A program made the translations under genes and the position numbers. A DNA stretch of 64,000 nt from Coenobita brevimanus. Lineage: Eukaryota > Arthropoda > Malacostraca > Decapoda > Coenobitidae. Location of the stretch: assembly GCA_032717465.1 (NCBI GenBank), contig JAVRFU010003718.1, forward strand, positions 3,753,440-3,817,439, given 5' to 3'. Below, piece by piece: positions 33,377 through 45,031 of the stretch. The notes under the pieces were generated by a model. The model was given only the letters and a program-made list of their open reading frames with translations. It ran no database searches and was not told the DNA's origin. The number at the start of each line of letters is the position of its first letter. Positions within the stretch are counted from its first letter, which is position 1.

Positions 33377-34776
33377 TTGACCCAAGTTCGCACTTAAGGT
33401 TTCACCTGAGTTGGGATTAATGTTGGTGCTTGAGATGCAGCATAAGTTGGCGCTTGAGTTGGGACTTGAGTTGACTCGTGAACTGAGACTTAAATTGGTG
33501 CTTGAGTTGTAACTTACGTTGGCACTTGAGTTGTAACTTACGTTGGCACTTGAACTGGGACTACAGTTGGTGCTTGAGTTTTAACTTACGTTGGCACTTC
33601 AGTTGGTGCTTGAGTTGGGACTTCAGTTTGAGCTTAAGTTGGGACTTAAGTTGGTTCTTGGATTGGGACAAGTCGGCGCTTGAGTTGGGACTTATGTTGG
33701 CGCTTGAGTTGAGACCTTATTTAGCGCTTGAGTTGGGACTTAAGTTAGCGCTTGAGTTAGGACTTGAGCTCGTACTTGTGTTAGGATTTAAGTTGGTACT
33801 TGTGTTTGGACCCAAATGGTACCTGTGTTGGGATTTGAGTTGACACTTGAGTTTGAACTTTTGGTGGTACTTGAGTTGGGATTTAAATCGGCTCTTGTGT
33901 TGGATTTAAGTTGGCACTTGTTTTAGGACTTAAGTTGGCACTTGTTATAGGACTTAACTTGGTATTTAAGTCGGAGCTTTAGTTAACATATGAATTGACA
34001 CTTACGTCAACACGTGAGTTTGCACTTAAGTTGGCATTTGCGTTTGCACGTAAGTTGGCATTTGAGTTTTCTCTTAAGTTGGCATTTGAGTTGACACTTA
34101 AGTTGGCACTTGAATTGGCACTCACGTTAGCACTTATCATTTACGTTAGCACTTTATTTGGCACTTAAGTTGGCAGTTAAGTTTGGACTTAAGTTGGCAC
34201 TTGAGTTGGGACTTAAGCTGGTGTTTGAATTGGAACTTAACTTGGTACTTGAGTTGGGACCTAAGGTCGCCCTTTAGTTGGGACTAAAGATGGCGCTTGA
34301 GTTGGTACTTAAGTTTGCGCTTGAGCTGAGACATGTTGGCGCTTGAGTTGGGACTTAAACTGTCACTTGAGCTGAGATCCAAGTTGGCGCTTGTGTTTGG
34401 ACCTGAGTTGGCATTTGAGTAGGCACTTATGTTGTCACTTGAGTTGGCACTTGTGTTGTCACTTGAGTTGGGAGTTATGTTTGCGCTTGAGTTGCAACAT
34501 AAGTTGGCGCTTTAGTTGGCACTTAAGTTAGCGCTTGAGTTGGCAATTCCGTTGGCACGAGTTGGAGCTTACGTTGGCACTTACGTTGGCACTTGAGTTG
34601 GAGCTTACGTTGGCACTTACGTTGGCACTTGAGTTGGAGCTTACGTTGGCACTTAACTTGGAGCTTACGTTGGCACTTGAGTAGGGACCTATGCTGACCC
34701 CTGAGTTGTGATTAAGCTGGTGCTTGAGTTGGGACTAAGGTTGGCGCTTGAGTTGAAACATGGGATGGCACTTGAG
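33377..34776 (+). repeat. G-rich minisatellite array (P1), right part
   Basis: Matches about 2502-3901 of P0 at a constant offset of 30875, from TGACCCAAGTTCGCAC onward. Confidence 0.93.
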
Positions 34777-35879
34777 CAATGCTGGGAATAGCGCCGCTAC
34801 TATTTTAATAGCGATGGTGGTAACGCCATTACTTTTTTTTAGCCAGTAGCGGAATTGAGAGCGCCGCTACTTTTTGGCTGTACTCACGCGTTACCGCGCT
34901 CCTCACTACTCACGCGACGAATACAGTCCGGAGTCGTGAGTACATACAGATATGCCGACGGTTTGGTTGTATTTATTAATGACGAAAAATACTACTTTCG
35001 TCAATTCTGTCAATTAAGGATGTTTGTTCTACATTACATCAGTAATTTATTAAACTATATATATTATTTATTAGTAATTGTGCAATAATTAGACAGGAAG
35101 TTGCTAGTTAATTATCGATCATTTAAATTAAGTAGGCCTAAAGATAAATAAGGATGTCAGCTAGATGTAGGCAATGCTAACACACACACACACAGACACA
35201 CACACACCTCTAACTATTCCCGTCTCTAACTTGCGCTCTGTCCCTCACTCTCTCTTTCAGACTAATTCTTACGCACTACGTTATTATTTCGTAAAAGTAT
35301 GTTACTTCCAGTTTAAGGTAATGGAAAAAACATTGCCATTGTATAGCCTTTAACAGAAAGCCCCAGTTCATTTTTACTCTCGTTTTCGTATATATCTTAA
35401 ATGAGTATCATTGAAAATATAATAAATCTATATAATATGTATCAATGGTAGGCTACATTTTTTTGCCTGTTACTTACGTATGTTACTTTCAGTAGGTATA
35501 CTAGGTAACAGTGTAAAAGAGCATTTGTTACATTATACAGTAAATAGCTTTTTTCCTGTACCTTCGGCTCTAAGCTTCATTAAAGTGACACCGACATGTA
35601 TGATTTTATTTATTCAGTATAAGTGTATACTGACATTACTGGTACACAACATAACCACTCAGACTGACTAATATTATCAAAACAGTATATAGTGTATTGC
35701 TATATCACAGATTTTTGTTAACCTTTCCTTCGTGTACGTTTTTCTTATCCAAAGCAGCAGGAGCGGGAGCACCGCTACATTTCGTATCAAGTAGCGAAAC
35801 CAGTAACGCCACTACTTTTTCAGGCTAGTAACGGGAATGGGAGCGCCGCTACTTTTTATTAGTAGCGTTCCCAGCACTG
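34777..35879 (+). mobile_element. Non-autonomous hAT-like element, P1 copy (1103 bp)
   Basis: Same ends and flanks as 3902-5038. The (AC)n tract is shorter and has a CAGAC break, shared with P2. Confidence 0.75.
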
Positions 35880-35935
35880 CTGATGAGGATATTTGCTTTG
35901 AAGATGTTCTGACTCTCCTTCCTCAAAGAATGGGA
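35880..35935 (+). pseudogene. hAT transposase scrap (P1)
   Basis: Same 56-bp segment as 5039-5094 with one T-to-C change (GACTCTCC) shared with P2 and P3. P0 instead matches the relic at 236-291 exactly. Confidence 0.8.
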
Positions 35936-35961
35936 TATTTTACAGTCAGACTCCCTCGCGT

Positions 35962-36027
<66 letters not shown>

Positions 36028-36427
36028 TTTTGTCTGCCTGTCTTGAACCTTTGTGGGAACGACCTTGCTTCACCTTACGTCTCAGGGTAACTCCTTCTTT
36101 CCTTTCCTTCCATTCTTCCTTAATTCCTTCCTTCCTTTCCTCGACGTCTCTTTCTTTCCTTGTTTCCCCTTCCTCACTTTTTCCCATCCAGTTCCCTTTT
36201 CCTCTTCCTAATTCTTTTCACCATTTCCACTCCTTTTCTTTCCTTTCTTTTCACCTCCTTCCATATTCTCCTTCCCAGTTCTTTTCAGCATTTCCTCCCT
36301 TCCTTCCATTTTCTCCTTCGCCCCCTCTTTCTCTCCCCTCCTTGCCCGTCCTCGTACCCTCTCCTCTCCCCCCCTACGACTCCCCCTTCCTCTCCTCCCT
36401 CTACTCCTCCCCCTCCTCTCTTCACAG
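35936..36427. repeat. (CT)n and polypyrimidine tract (P1)
   Basis: CT run about 35965-36024, spacer, polypyrimidine about 36091-36427. Confidence 0.92.
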
Positions 36428-39284
36428 GGGCCAATTTAAATCCCAACTCAAGTTCCAACTAAAGTTCAAACTCAAGTGCCAACTCATGTCCCAACACAGG
36501 TACCAAACGCAAGTACCAACTTAAGTCTTAACACAAGTACCAACTCAAGTCATAACTCAAGAGCTTAGTCCCAACTCAAGCGCCAACCTAGTCTCAACTC
36601 AAGTGCCAATGTAAGTTACAACTCAAGTGCCAACTTAGGTCTCAACTCATGAATCAACTTAAGTGCCAACTCAAGTGACAACGTTTCAACTCAAGTACGA
36701 ACATTAATCCCAACTCAAGTGAAACCTTAAGTGCCAACTCAAGTGCCAACTTGGGGCAAAACTCAAGCGCCAACGTAGGTCCCAACTCAAGTGCCAACCC
36801 ATGTCTCAACTCAAGCGCCAACCTTAGTCTCAACTCAAGCACCAGCTTAATTACAATTCAAAGGTCAGCATAGTTCCCAACTTAAGTGCCAAGGTAAGCT
36901 CCAACTCAAGTGCCAGTGTAAGCTCCAACTCGTGCCAACGTAAGTGCCAACTCAAGAGATAACTTACGTGCCAACTCGTGACAACACAATAGCCAATTCA
37001 AGTGACATCATAAGCGTCAACTCAAGGGACAAAATAAGTGCCAACTCAAATGCTAACTCAGGTCCAAACTCAAGCGCCAACTTAGATCCCAGCTCAAGTG
37101 ACAATTAAAGTCCCAACTCAAGCGGCAAGAAGTCTCATCTCAAGCGCAAGCTTAAGTACCAACTCAAGCGCCACATTTAGTCCCAATTAAAGGGCGAACA
37201 TTGGTCCCAACTCAAGCACCAACTTAAGGTCCATTTCAAGCAGCAGCTTAAGTCCCAACTCAAGTGCAAACTTAAGTCCAAACTTAACTGCCAACGTAAA
37301 TGCCAAATAAATTGCTAACGTAAATGATAAGTGCAAACTTGTGTGCCAATTCAAGTGCCAACTTAAGTGCCAACTCAAATGCAAACTGAAGAGAAAACTC
37401 AACTGTCAACTTAACTGGAAACGCAAATGCTACCCTAAGTGCAAACGCGAATGCCAACTTAAGTGCAAACGCAAATCCCAACTTAAGTGCAAACTCACTT
37501 GGTGACGTAAGTTCCAGTTCAAATAACTAAAGCTCCGACTCAAGTGCCAAATTAAGTCCCAAAATAAGTGCCAACTTAAGTCCTATAACAAGTGCCAACT
37601 TAAGTCCTAAAACAAGTGCCAACGTAATTCCAACACAAGCGCCAATTCAAATCCCAACTCAAGTACCACCTAATGATCAAACTCGTGTCAATTCGTCCCA
37701 ACACAGGTACCACTTGGGTCCAAACACAAGTACCAACTTAAGTCCTAACACAAGTACGAGATCAAGTCCTAACTCAAGCGCTAACTTAAGTCCCAACTTA
37801 AGCGCCAACTAAGGTCTCAACTCAAGCGCCAACTTAAGTTCCAAGTCAAGTGTAAACTTGTCCCAATCCAAGCACCAAATTTAGTCCCAACTCAAGCACC
37901 AACTGAAGTCCCAACTCAAGCACTAATTGAAGTCCTAACTCAAGCACCAACTAAAGTCCCAACTCAAGTGCCAACGTAAGTTACAACTCAAGTGCCAACG
38001 CAAGTAACGACTCAAGCACCAACATAAATCTCAAATCACGAGTCAACTCAAGTCCCAACACATGCGCCAACTTATGCTGCATCTCAAGCACCAACATTAA
38101 TCCCAACTCACGTGAAACCTTAGTGCCAACTTGGGTAAAAACTCAAGCGCCAACGTAGGTCCAAGTTCAAGCGCGAACTTAAGTCCCAACTCAAGCGTTC
38201 CAACATAAGTCTCAACTTAATTGCAAACTTAAGCCACAACCTAAGCGCGACCTTAAGTCCCAAGTCAAGCGCCAACTTAAGTCCCAACTCAAGAGCGAAC
38301 TTTGAGTCCTAACTCAAGCGCCAAATTAAGTCCCAAATTAAGCGCCAACTTAAGTCCGAACTCGAGCGCTAACCTAAGTCCCAACTCAAGCGAAAACTTA
38401 ATTCCCAACTCAAGTACCAACTTAAGTCCCAAGTCAAGCGACAACCTAAGTCCCAATTCAAGCGCCAACCTAAGTCCCAACTCAAGCGCCAAAGTAGGTC
38501 CAAACTCAAGCACCAACTTAAGCCCCAACTCAAGCGCCAACTTAAGTCCCAACTCAAGCACCAACTTAAGTCCTAACACAAGCACCAACCTAAGTCCCAA
38601 CTCAAGCGCCAACTTAGGTCCCAACTCAAGCGCCAACCTAAGTCTCAACTCAAGTGCCAAAGTAGCTCCGAACTCAAGCACCAGCTTAAGTCCCAAATGA
38701 AGCACCAACTTAAGTCCCAACTGAAGCACCAACTTAAGTCCCAACTCAAGCGCCAACGTAAATCCTAAGTCAAGCGCCAACTTAAGCCCCAACTCAAGCG
38801 CCAACTTAAGTAAAAACTCAAGCGCCAACCTAAGTCCTGACTCAAGCGCGAACTTTGAGTCATAACTCAAGCATCAACTTAAGTCCCAAATCAAGCGCCA
38901 ACTTAAGTCACGACTCAAGCGCCAACTTAACTCCCAACTCAAACGCCAACCTAAGTCCCAACTCAAGCGCCAACTTAAGTCCCAACTCAAGCACCAACTT
39001 AAGTCCCAACACAAGGACCAACCTAAGTCCCAACTCAAGCGCCAACTTAAGTCCCAACACAAACACTAACCTAAGTCCCAACTCAAGCGCCAACTTAAGT
39101 CCAACCTCAAGAGCCAATTTAAGTCCCAACTCAAGTCCCAACTTAAATTCCAACTCAAGCGCCAACTTAAGTTTCAACTCAAGGGCCAACTTAAGTCCCA
39201 ACTCAAGCGCCAACTAAAGTCCCAACTCAAATGCCAACTTAGTTCCAACTTGTCCCAATTTAAGTGCCAACTTAAGTGCCTAAA
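36428..39284 (-). repeat. C-rich minisatellite array (P1)
   Basis: Colinear with 5606-8699 but with deletions near 38.4 and 39.0 kb shared with P2, and diagnostic variants (AAGGTCCATTT near 37226, AACTGTCAAC near 37400) also shared with P2 but not with P0 or P3. Confidence 0.94.
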
Positions 39285-39648
39285 GTGGCATTCAGATGGC
39301 ACCTATCCGGAAGAGTTCTACTTAAGTTCCACTAAGTTCAAGTTCCACTTAAGTGGTACTTAAGTGGTACCTAAGTGGAACTAAAGTGGAACTTAAGTTG
39401 AACTTACGTGCCACTTAAGTGCCACTTAAGTGTAACTTAAGTGCCACTTAAGTGCAACTTAAGTGCAACTTAAGTGCAACTTAAGTGCAACTTAAGTGCC
39501 ACTTAAGTGCCACTTAAGTTCCATTTAAGAACCACTTAAGAGGAACTTGAGTGGAACTTGAGTGGAACTTCAGTGGCACTTAAGTGGAACTTGAACTTAA
39601 GTGGCACTTAAGTAGAAAACTTCCACATAGGTGCAATCTGAGTGCCGC
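39285..39648. repeat. 11-bp palindromic array (P1)
   Basis: A shorter array of about 360 bp. The right marker ends GTGCCGC, shared with P2. Confidence 0.92.
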
Positions 39649-40142
39649 TTGAGGTACTTGAAGTTGGCACTTAAATTGGGACAAGTTTGAACTAAGTTCG
39701 CACTTGACTTGGGACTTTAGTTGGCGCTTGGGTTGGGACTTAAGTTGGCGCTTGAGTTCGGATTTAAGTTGGTGCTTGAGTTGGGACTTAAGTTGGCGCT
39801 TGAGTTGGGACTTAAGTTGACTCTTGAATTGGGACTTAAGTTGGCGTTTGAGTTGGGACTTAGGTTGGCGCTTGAGTTGGGACTTAAGTTGGCGCTTGAG
39901 TAGGGACTTAAGTTGGCGCTTGAGCCGGGACTTAAGTTGGCGCTTGAGCTGGGACTTAAGTTGGCGCTTGAGTTGGGACTTAAGTTGGCGCTTGAGTTGG
40001 GACTTAAGTTGGCGCTTGAGTTGGGACTTAAGTTGGCGCTTGAGTTGAGACGTATTTTAGAGCTTGAGTTGGGACTTAGGTTGGCGCCTGATTTGGACAT
40101 AAGTTGGCGCTTGAGTTGGAACTTAAGTACGCGCTTGAGCTG
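39649..40142 (+). repeat. Short G-rich array ending at the P junction
   Basis: Follows the Q G-rich array to CGCGCTTGAGCTG (matching about 9600-9612), then stops abruptly at the AT-rich block. Confidence 0.93.
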
Positions 40143-40648
40143 AATGACAGCTGGGTATGGGATAAACTTACCACTACCACTCTCCTTCCCTTTCATAATA
40201 CCAATTTAATTACAATTAACTTTTCAATTACAATTACAATTCATTACTTCAATTTTACTTTTAATTACAATTATGATTACAATTACAATATTTCTAAATA
40301 ATTACATTTCAGTTAAATTACAATTACAATTACTCCAATCCTGCTCTCATCTCTTTTCTATACGATTTACTCCCAGTCCTCCATGTATGCAACAGGTCAA
40401 CTCTGGAACTGTCTTCCTCTGTATTTCCTACTGCCTATGACCTTCAGTCTTTCAAACGCAGTGCATCCAGGCATCTCCAAATGAACACATCCTGAATTCA
40501 GCCCTCTTATTAATGTATTTAATTTCTGGGAGGGAGAAATCGTGCGGGCTTCTGGCCTTTGGTTCCTTCTTCCATGCATAAAAAAAAATAATTCGTAAAG
40601 CTTAAGTAATTACAGATGCAAATTCACCCTTGAATCTTTGTTGGTTAG

Positions 40649-40649
<1 letters not shown>
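40143..40649 (+). pseudogene. AT-rich block with non-LTR C-terminal relic (P2)
   Basis: Copy of 637-1142. The frameshifted LWNCLP / VFPTAYDLQSFK relic is at about 40386-40584 with the same frameshift, so the damage predates the duplication. Confidence 0.6.
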
Positions 40650-40728
<79 letters not shown>

Positions 40729-40880
40729 CTACTTAACTGCTGCTTAAGATCAAGTTCCACTTAAGTGCCACTCAAGTTCCACTCAAGTGGCACTTAAGTG
40801 GACCTTGAACATTAAGTGACACTTAAGTAGAACACTTCCACATAGGTGCCACCTGAGTGCCACTTGAGGCACTTAAGTTG
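40650..40880. repeat. (GA)n-(TG)n and 11-bp half array (P2)
   Basis: GA to about 40680, TG to about 40727, then degenerate CTTAAG units as at 1241-1399. Confidence 0.92.
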
Positions 40881-43389
40881 GCACTTAAACTGGGACAAGT
40901 TGGGAACTAAGTTGGCACTTGAGTTGGGACTTTAGTTGGAACTTGAGATGGGTCTTTAAGTTTGCGCTTGAGTTCGGTCATAGGTTGGCACTTGAGCTGG
41001 GACATAAGTTGGTGCTTGAGTTGGGACTTAAGTTGGCGCTTGAGTTGGGATTTAAGTTGGCGTTTGAGTTGGAACTTAAGTTGAGGCTTAAGATGGGACC
41101 TAAGATGGCGCTTGAATTGGGACTTAAGTTGGCGCTTGAGTTGTGACTTAAGTTGGTGCTTGAGTTGGAACTTAAGTTGGCGCTTGAGTTGGAACTTAAG
41201 TTGGCGCTTGAGTTGGGACTTAAGTTCGCGCTTGAGTTGGGACTTAAGTTCGCGCTTGAGTTGGGACTTAGGTTGCCGCTTGAGTTGGGAATTAAGTTGG
41301 AGCTTGAGTTGGAACCCAAGTTGGCGCTTGAGTTGGAACCCAAGTTGGCGCTTGAGTTTGGACCAGAGTTGGCATTTGAGTTCGCACTTGTGTTGTCACT
41401 TGAGTTGGCACTGATGTTGTCACTTGAGTTGGGAGTTACGTTTGCGCTTAAGTTACAATATAAGTTGGCTCTTTAGTTGGCACTTAAGTTAGTTCTTAAG
41501 TTGGCACTTACGTTGGCACTTGAGTTGGATCTTACGTTGAAACTTACGTCGGCACTTGGGTTGGCGCTTACGTTGGCACTTATGTTGGCACTTGAGTTGG
41601 AGCTTACGTTGTCACTTGAGTTGGGACCTATGCTGACCATTGAGTTGTGATTAAGCTGATGCTTGAGTTGGGACTGAGGTTAGCGCTTGAGTTGAGACAT
41701 GGGTTGGCACTTGAGTTGGGATTAATATTCGTACTTGAGTTGGCACGTTGTCACTTGAGTTGGCACTTAAGTTAATTCATGAGTTGGGACTTAAGTTGGC
41801 ACTTGAGTTGTAACTTATGTTGGCACTTGAGTTGGGAATTCATTTGAAGCTTGAGTTGATACTTAACTTGCTGCTTGAGTCGAGACTAAGTTACCGCTTG
41901 ATTTATGACTTGAGTTGGTACTTGTGTTAAGACTTAAGTTGGTATTTGCGTTTGGTACCTGAGTTGAGACCTGAGTTGGTGCTTGAGTTTTGACCCAAGT
42001 TCGCACTTAAGGTTTCACCTGAGTTGGGATTAATGTTGGTGCTTGAGATGCAGCATAAGTTGGCGCTTGAGTTGGGACTTGAGTTGACTCGTGAACTGAG
42101 ACTTAAATTGGTGCTTGAGTTGTAACTTACGTTGGCACTTGAGTTGTAACTTACGTTGGCACTTGAACTGGGACTACAGTTGGTGCTTGAGTTTTAACTT
42201 ACGTTGGCACTTCAGTTGGTGCTTGAGTTGGGACTTCAGTTTGAGCTTAAGTTGGGACTTAAGTTGGTTCTTGGATTGGGACAAGTCGGCGCTTGAGTTG
42301 GGACTTATGTTGGCGCTTGAGTTGAGACCTTATTTAGCGCTTGAGTTGGGACTTAAGTTAGCGCTTGAGTTAGGACTTGAGCTCGTACTTGTGTTAGGAT
42401 TTAAGTTGGTACTTGTGTTTGGACCCAAATGGTACCTGTGTTGGGATTTGAGTTGACACTTGAGTTTGAACTTTTGGTGGTACTTGAGTTGGGATTTAAA
42501 TCGGCTCTTGTGTTGGATTTAAGTTGGCACTTGTTTTAGGACTTAAGTTGGCACTTGTTATAGGACTTAACTTGGTATTTAAGTCGGAGCTTTAGTTAAC
42601 ATATGAATTGACACTTACGTCAACACGTGAGTTTGCACTTAAGTTGGCATTTGCGTTTGCACGTAAGTTGGCATTTGAGTTTTCTCTTAAGTTGGCATTT
42701 GAGTTGACACTTAAGTTGGCACTTGAATTGGCACTCACGTTAGCACTTATCATTTACGTTAGCACTTTATTTGGCACTTAAGTTGGCAGTTAAGTTTGGA
42801 CTTAAGTTGGCACTTGAGTTGGGACTTAAGCTGGTGTTTGAATTGGAACTTAACTTGGTACTTGAGTTGGGACCTAAGGTCGCCCTTTAGTTGGGACTAA
42901 AGATGGCGCTTGAGTTGGTACTTAAGTTTGCGCTTGAGCTGAGACATGTTGGCGCTTGAGTTGGGACTTAAACTGTCACTTGAGCTGAGATCCAAGTTGG
43001 CGCTTGTGTTTGGACCTGAGTTGGCATTTGAGTAGGCACTTATGTTGTCACTTGAGTTGGCACTTGTGTTGTCACTTGAGTTGGGAGTTATGTTTGCGCT
43101 TGAGTTGCAACATAAGTTGGCGCTTTAGTTGGCACTTAAGTTAGCGCTTGAGTTGGCAATTCCGTTGGCACGAGTTGGAGCTTACGTTGGCACTTACGTT
43201 GGCACTTGAGTTGGAGCTTACGTTGGCACTTACGTTGGCACTTGAGTTGGAGCTTACGTTGGCACTTAACTTGGAGCTTACGTTGGCACTTGAGTAGGGA
43301 CCTATGCTGACCCCTGAGTTGTGATTAAGCTGGTGCTTGAGTTGGGACTAAGGTTGGCGCTTGAGTTGAAACATGGGATGGCACTTGAG
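40881..43389 (+). repeat. G-rich minisatellite array (P2)
   Basis: Colinear with 1400-3901. Near 41150-41340 it differs from P0 in unit number, with the same change in P3. Confidence 0.94.
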
Positions 43390-44494
43390 CAATGCTGGGA
43401 ATAGCGCCGCTACTATTTTAATAGCGATGGTGGTAACGCCATTACTTTTTTTTTTAGCCAGTAGCGGAACTGAGAGCGCCGCTACTTTTTGGCTGTACTC
43501 ACGCGTTACCGCGCTCCTCACTACTCACGCGACGAATACAGTCCGGAGTCGTGAGTACATACAGATATGCCGACGGTTTGGTTGTATTTATTAATGACGA
43601 AAAATACTACTTTCGTCAATTCTGTCAATTAAGGATGTTTGTTCTACATTACATCAGTAATTTATTAAACTATATATATTATTTATTAGTAATTGTGCAA
43701 TAATTAGACAGGAAGTTGCTAGTTAATTATCGATCATTTAAATTAAGTAGGCCTAAAGATAAATAAGGATGTCAGCTAGATGTAGGCAATGCTAACACAC
43801 ACACACACAGACACACACACACCTCTAACTATTCCCGTCTCTAACTTGCGCTCTGTCCCTCACTCTCTCTTTCAGACTAATTCTTACGCACTACGTTATT
43901 ATTTCGTAAAAGTATGTTACTTCCAGTTTAAGGTAATGGAAAAAACATTGCCATTGTATAGCCTTTAACAGAAAGCCCCAGTTCATTTTTACTCTCGTTT
44001 TCGTATATATCTTAAATGAGTATCATTGAAAATATAATAAATCTATATAATATGTATCAATGGTAGGCTACATTTTTTTGCCTGTTACTTACGTATGTTA
44101 CTTTCAGTAGGTATACTAGGTAACAGTGTAAAAGAGCATTTGTTACATTATACAGTAAATAGCTTTTTTCCTGTACCTTCGGCTCTAAGCTTCATTAAAG
44201 TGACACCGACATGTATGATTTTATTTATTCAGTATAAGTGTATACTGACATTACTGGTACACAACATAACCACTCAGACTGACTAATATTATCAAAACAG
44301 TATATAGTGTATTGCTATATCACAGATTTTTGTTAACCTTTCCTTCGTGTACGTTTTTCTTATCCAAAGCAGCAGGAGCGGGAGCACCGCTACATTTCGT
44401 ATCAAGTAGCGAAACCAGTAACGCCACTACTTTTTCAGGCTAGTAACGGGAATGGGAGCGCCGCTACTTTTTATTAGTAGCGTTCCCAGCACTG
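43390..44494 (+). mobile_element. Non-autonomous hAT-like element, P2 copy
   Basis: Same TIRs and the same unequal flanks as P0, so it was copied with its surroundings and not by transposition. Confidence 0.75.
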
Positions 44495-44550
44495 CTGATG
44501 AGGATATTTGCTTTGAAGATGTTCTGACTCTCCTTCCTCAAAGAATGGGA
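44495..44550 (+). pseudogene. hAT transposase scrap (P2)
   Basis: Same 56-bp segment with the GACTCTCC variant. Confidence 0.8.
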
Positions 44551-44565
44551 TATTTTACAGTCAGA

Positions 44566-44631
<66 letters not shown>

Positions 44632-45031
44632 TTTTGTCTGCCTGTCTTGAACCTTTGTGGGAACGACCTTGCTTCACCTTACGTCTCAGGGTAACTCCTT
44701 CTTTCCTTTCCTTCCATTCTTCCTTAATTCCTTCCTTCCTTTCCTCGACGTCTCTTTCTTTCCTTGTTTCCCCTTCCTCACTTTTTCCCATCCAGTTCCC
44801 TTTTCCTCTTCCTAATTCTTTTCACCATTTCCACTCCTTTTCTTTCCTTTCTTTTCACCTCCTTCCATATTCTCCTTCCCAGTTCTTTTCAGCATTTCCT
44901 CCCTTCCTTCCATTTTCTCCTTCGCCCCCTCTTTCTCTCCCCTCCTTGCCCGTCCTCGTACCCTCTCCTCTCCCCATCTACGACTCCCCCTTCCTCTCCT
45001 CCCTCTACTCCTCCCCCTCCTCTCTTCACAG
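44551..45031. repeat. (CT)n and polypyrimidine tract (P2)
   Basis: CT about 44570-44628, spacer, polypyrimidine about 44695-45031. Confidence 0.92.
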
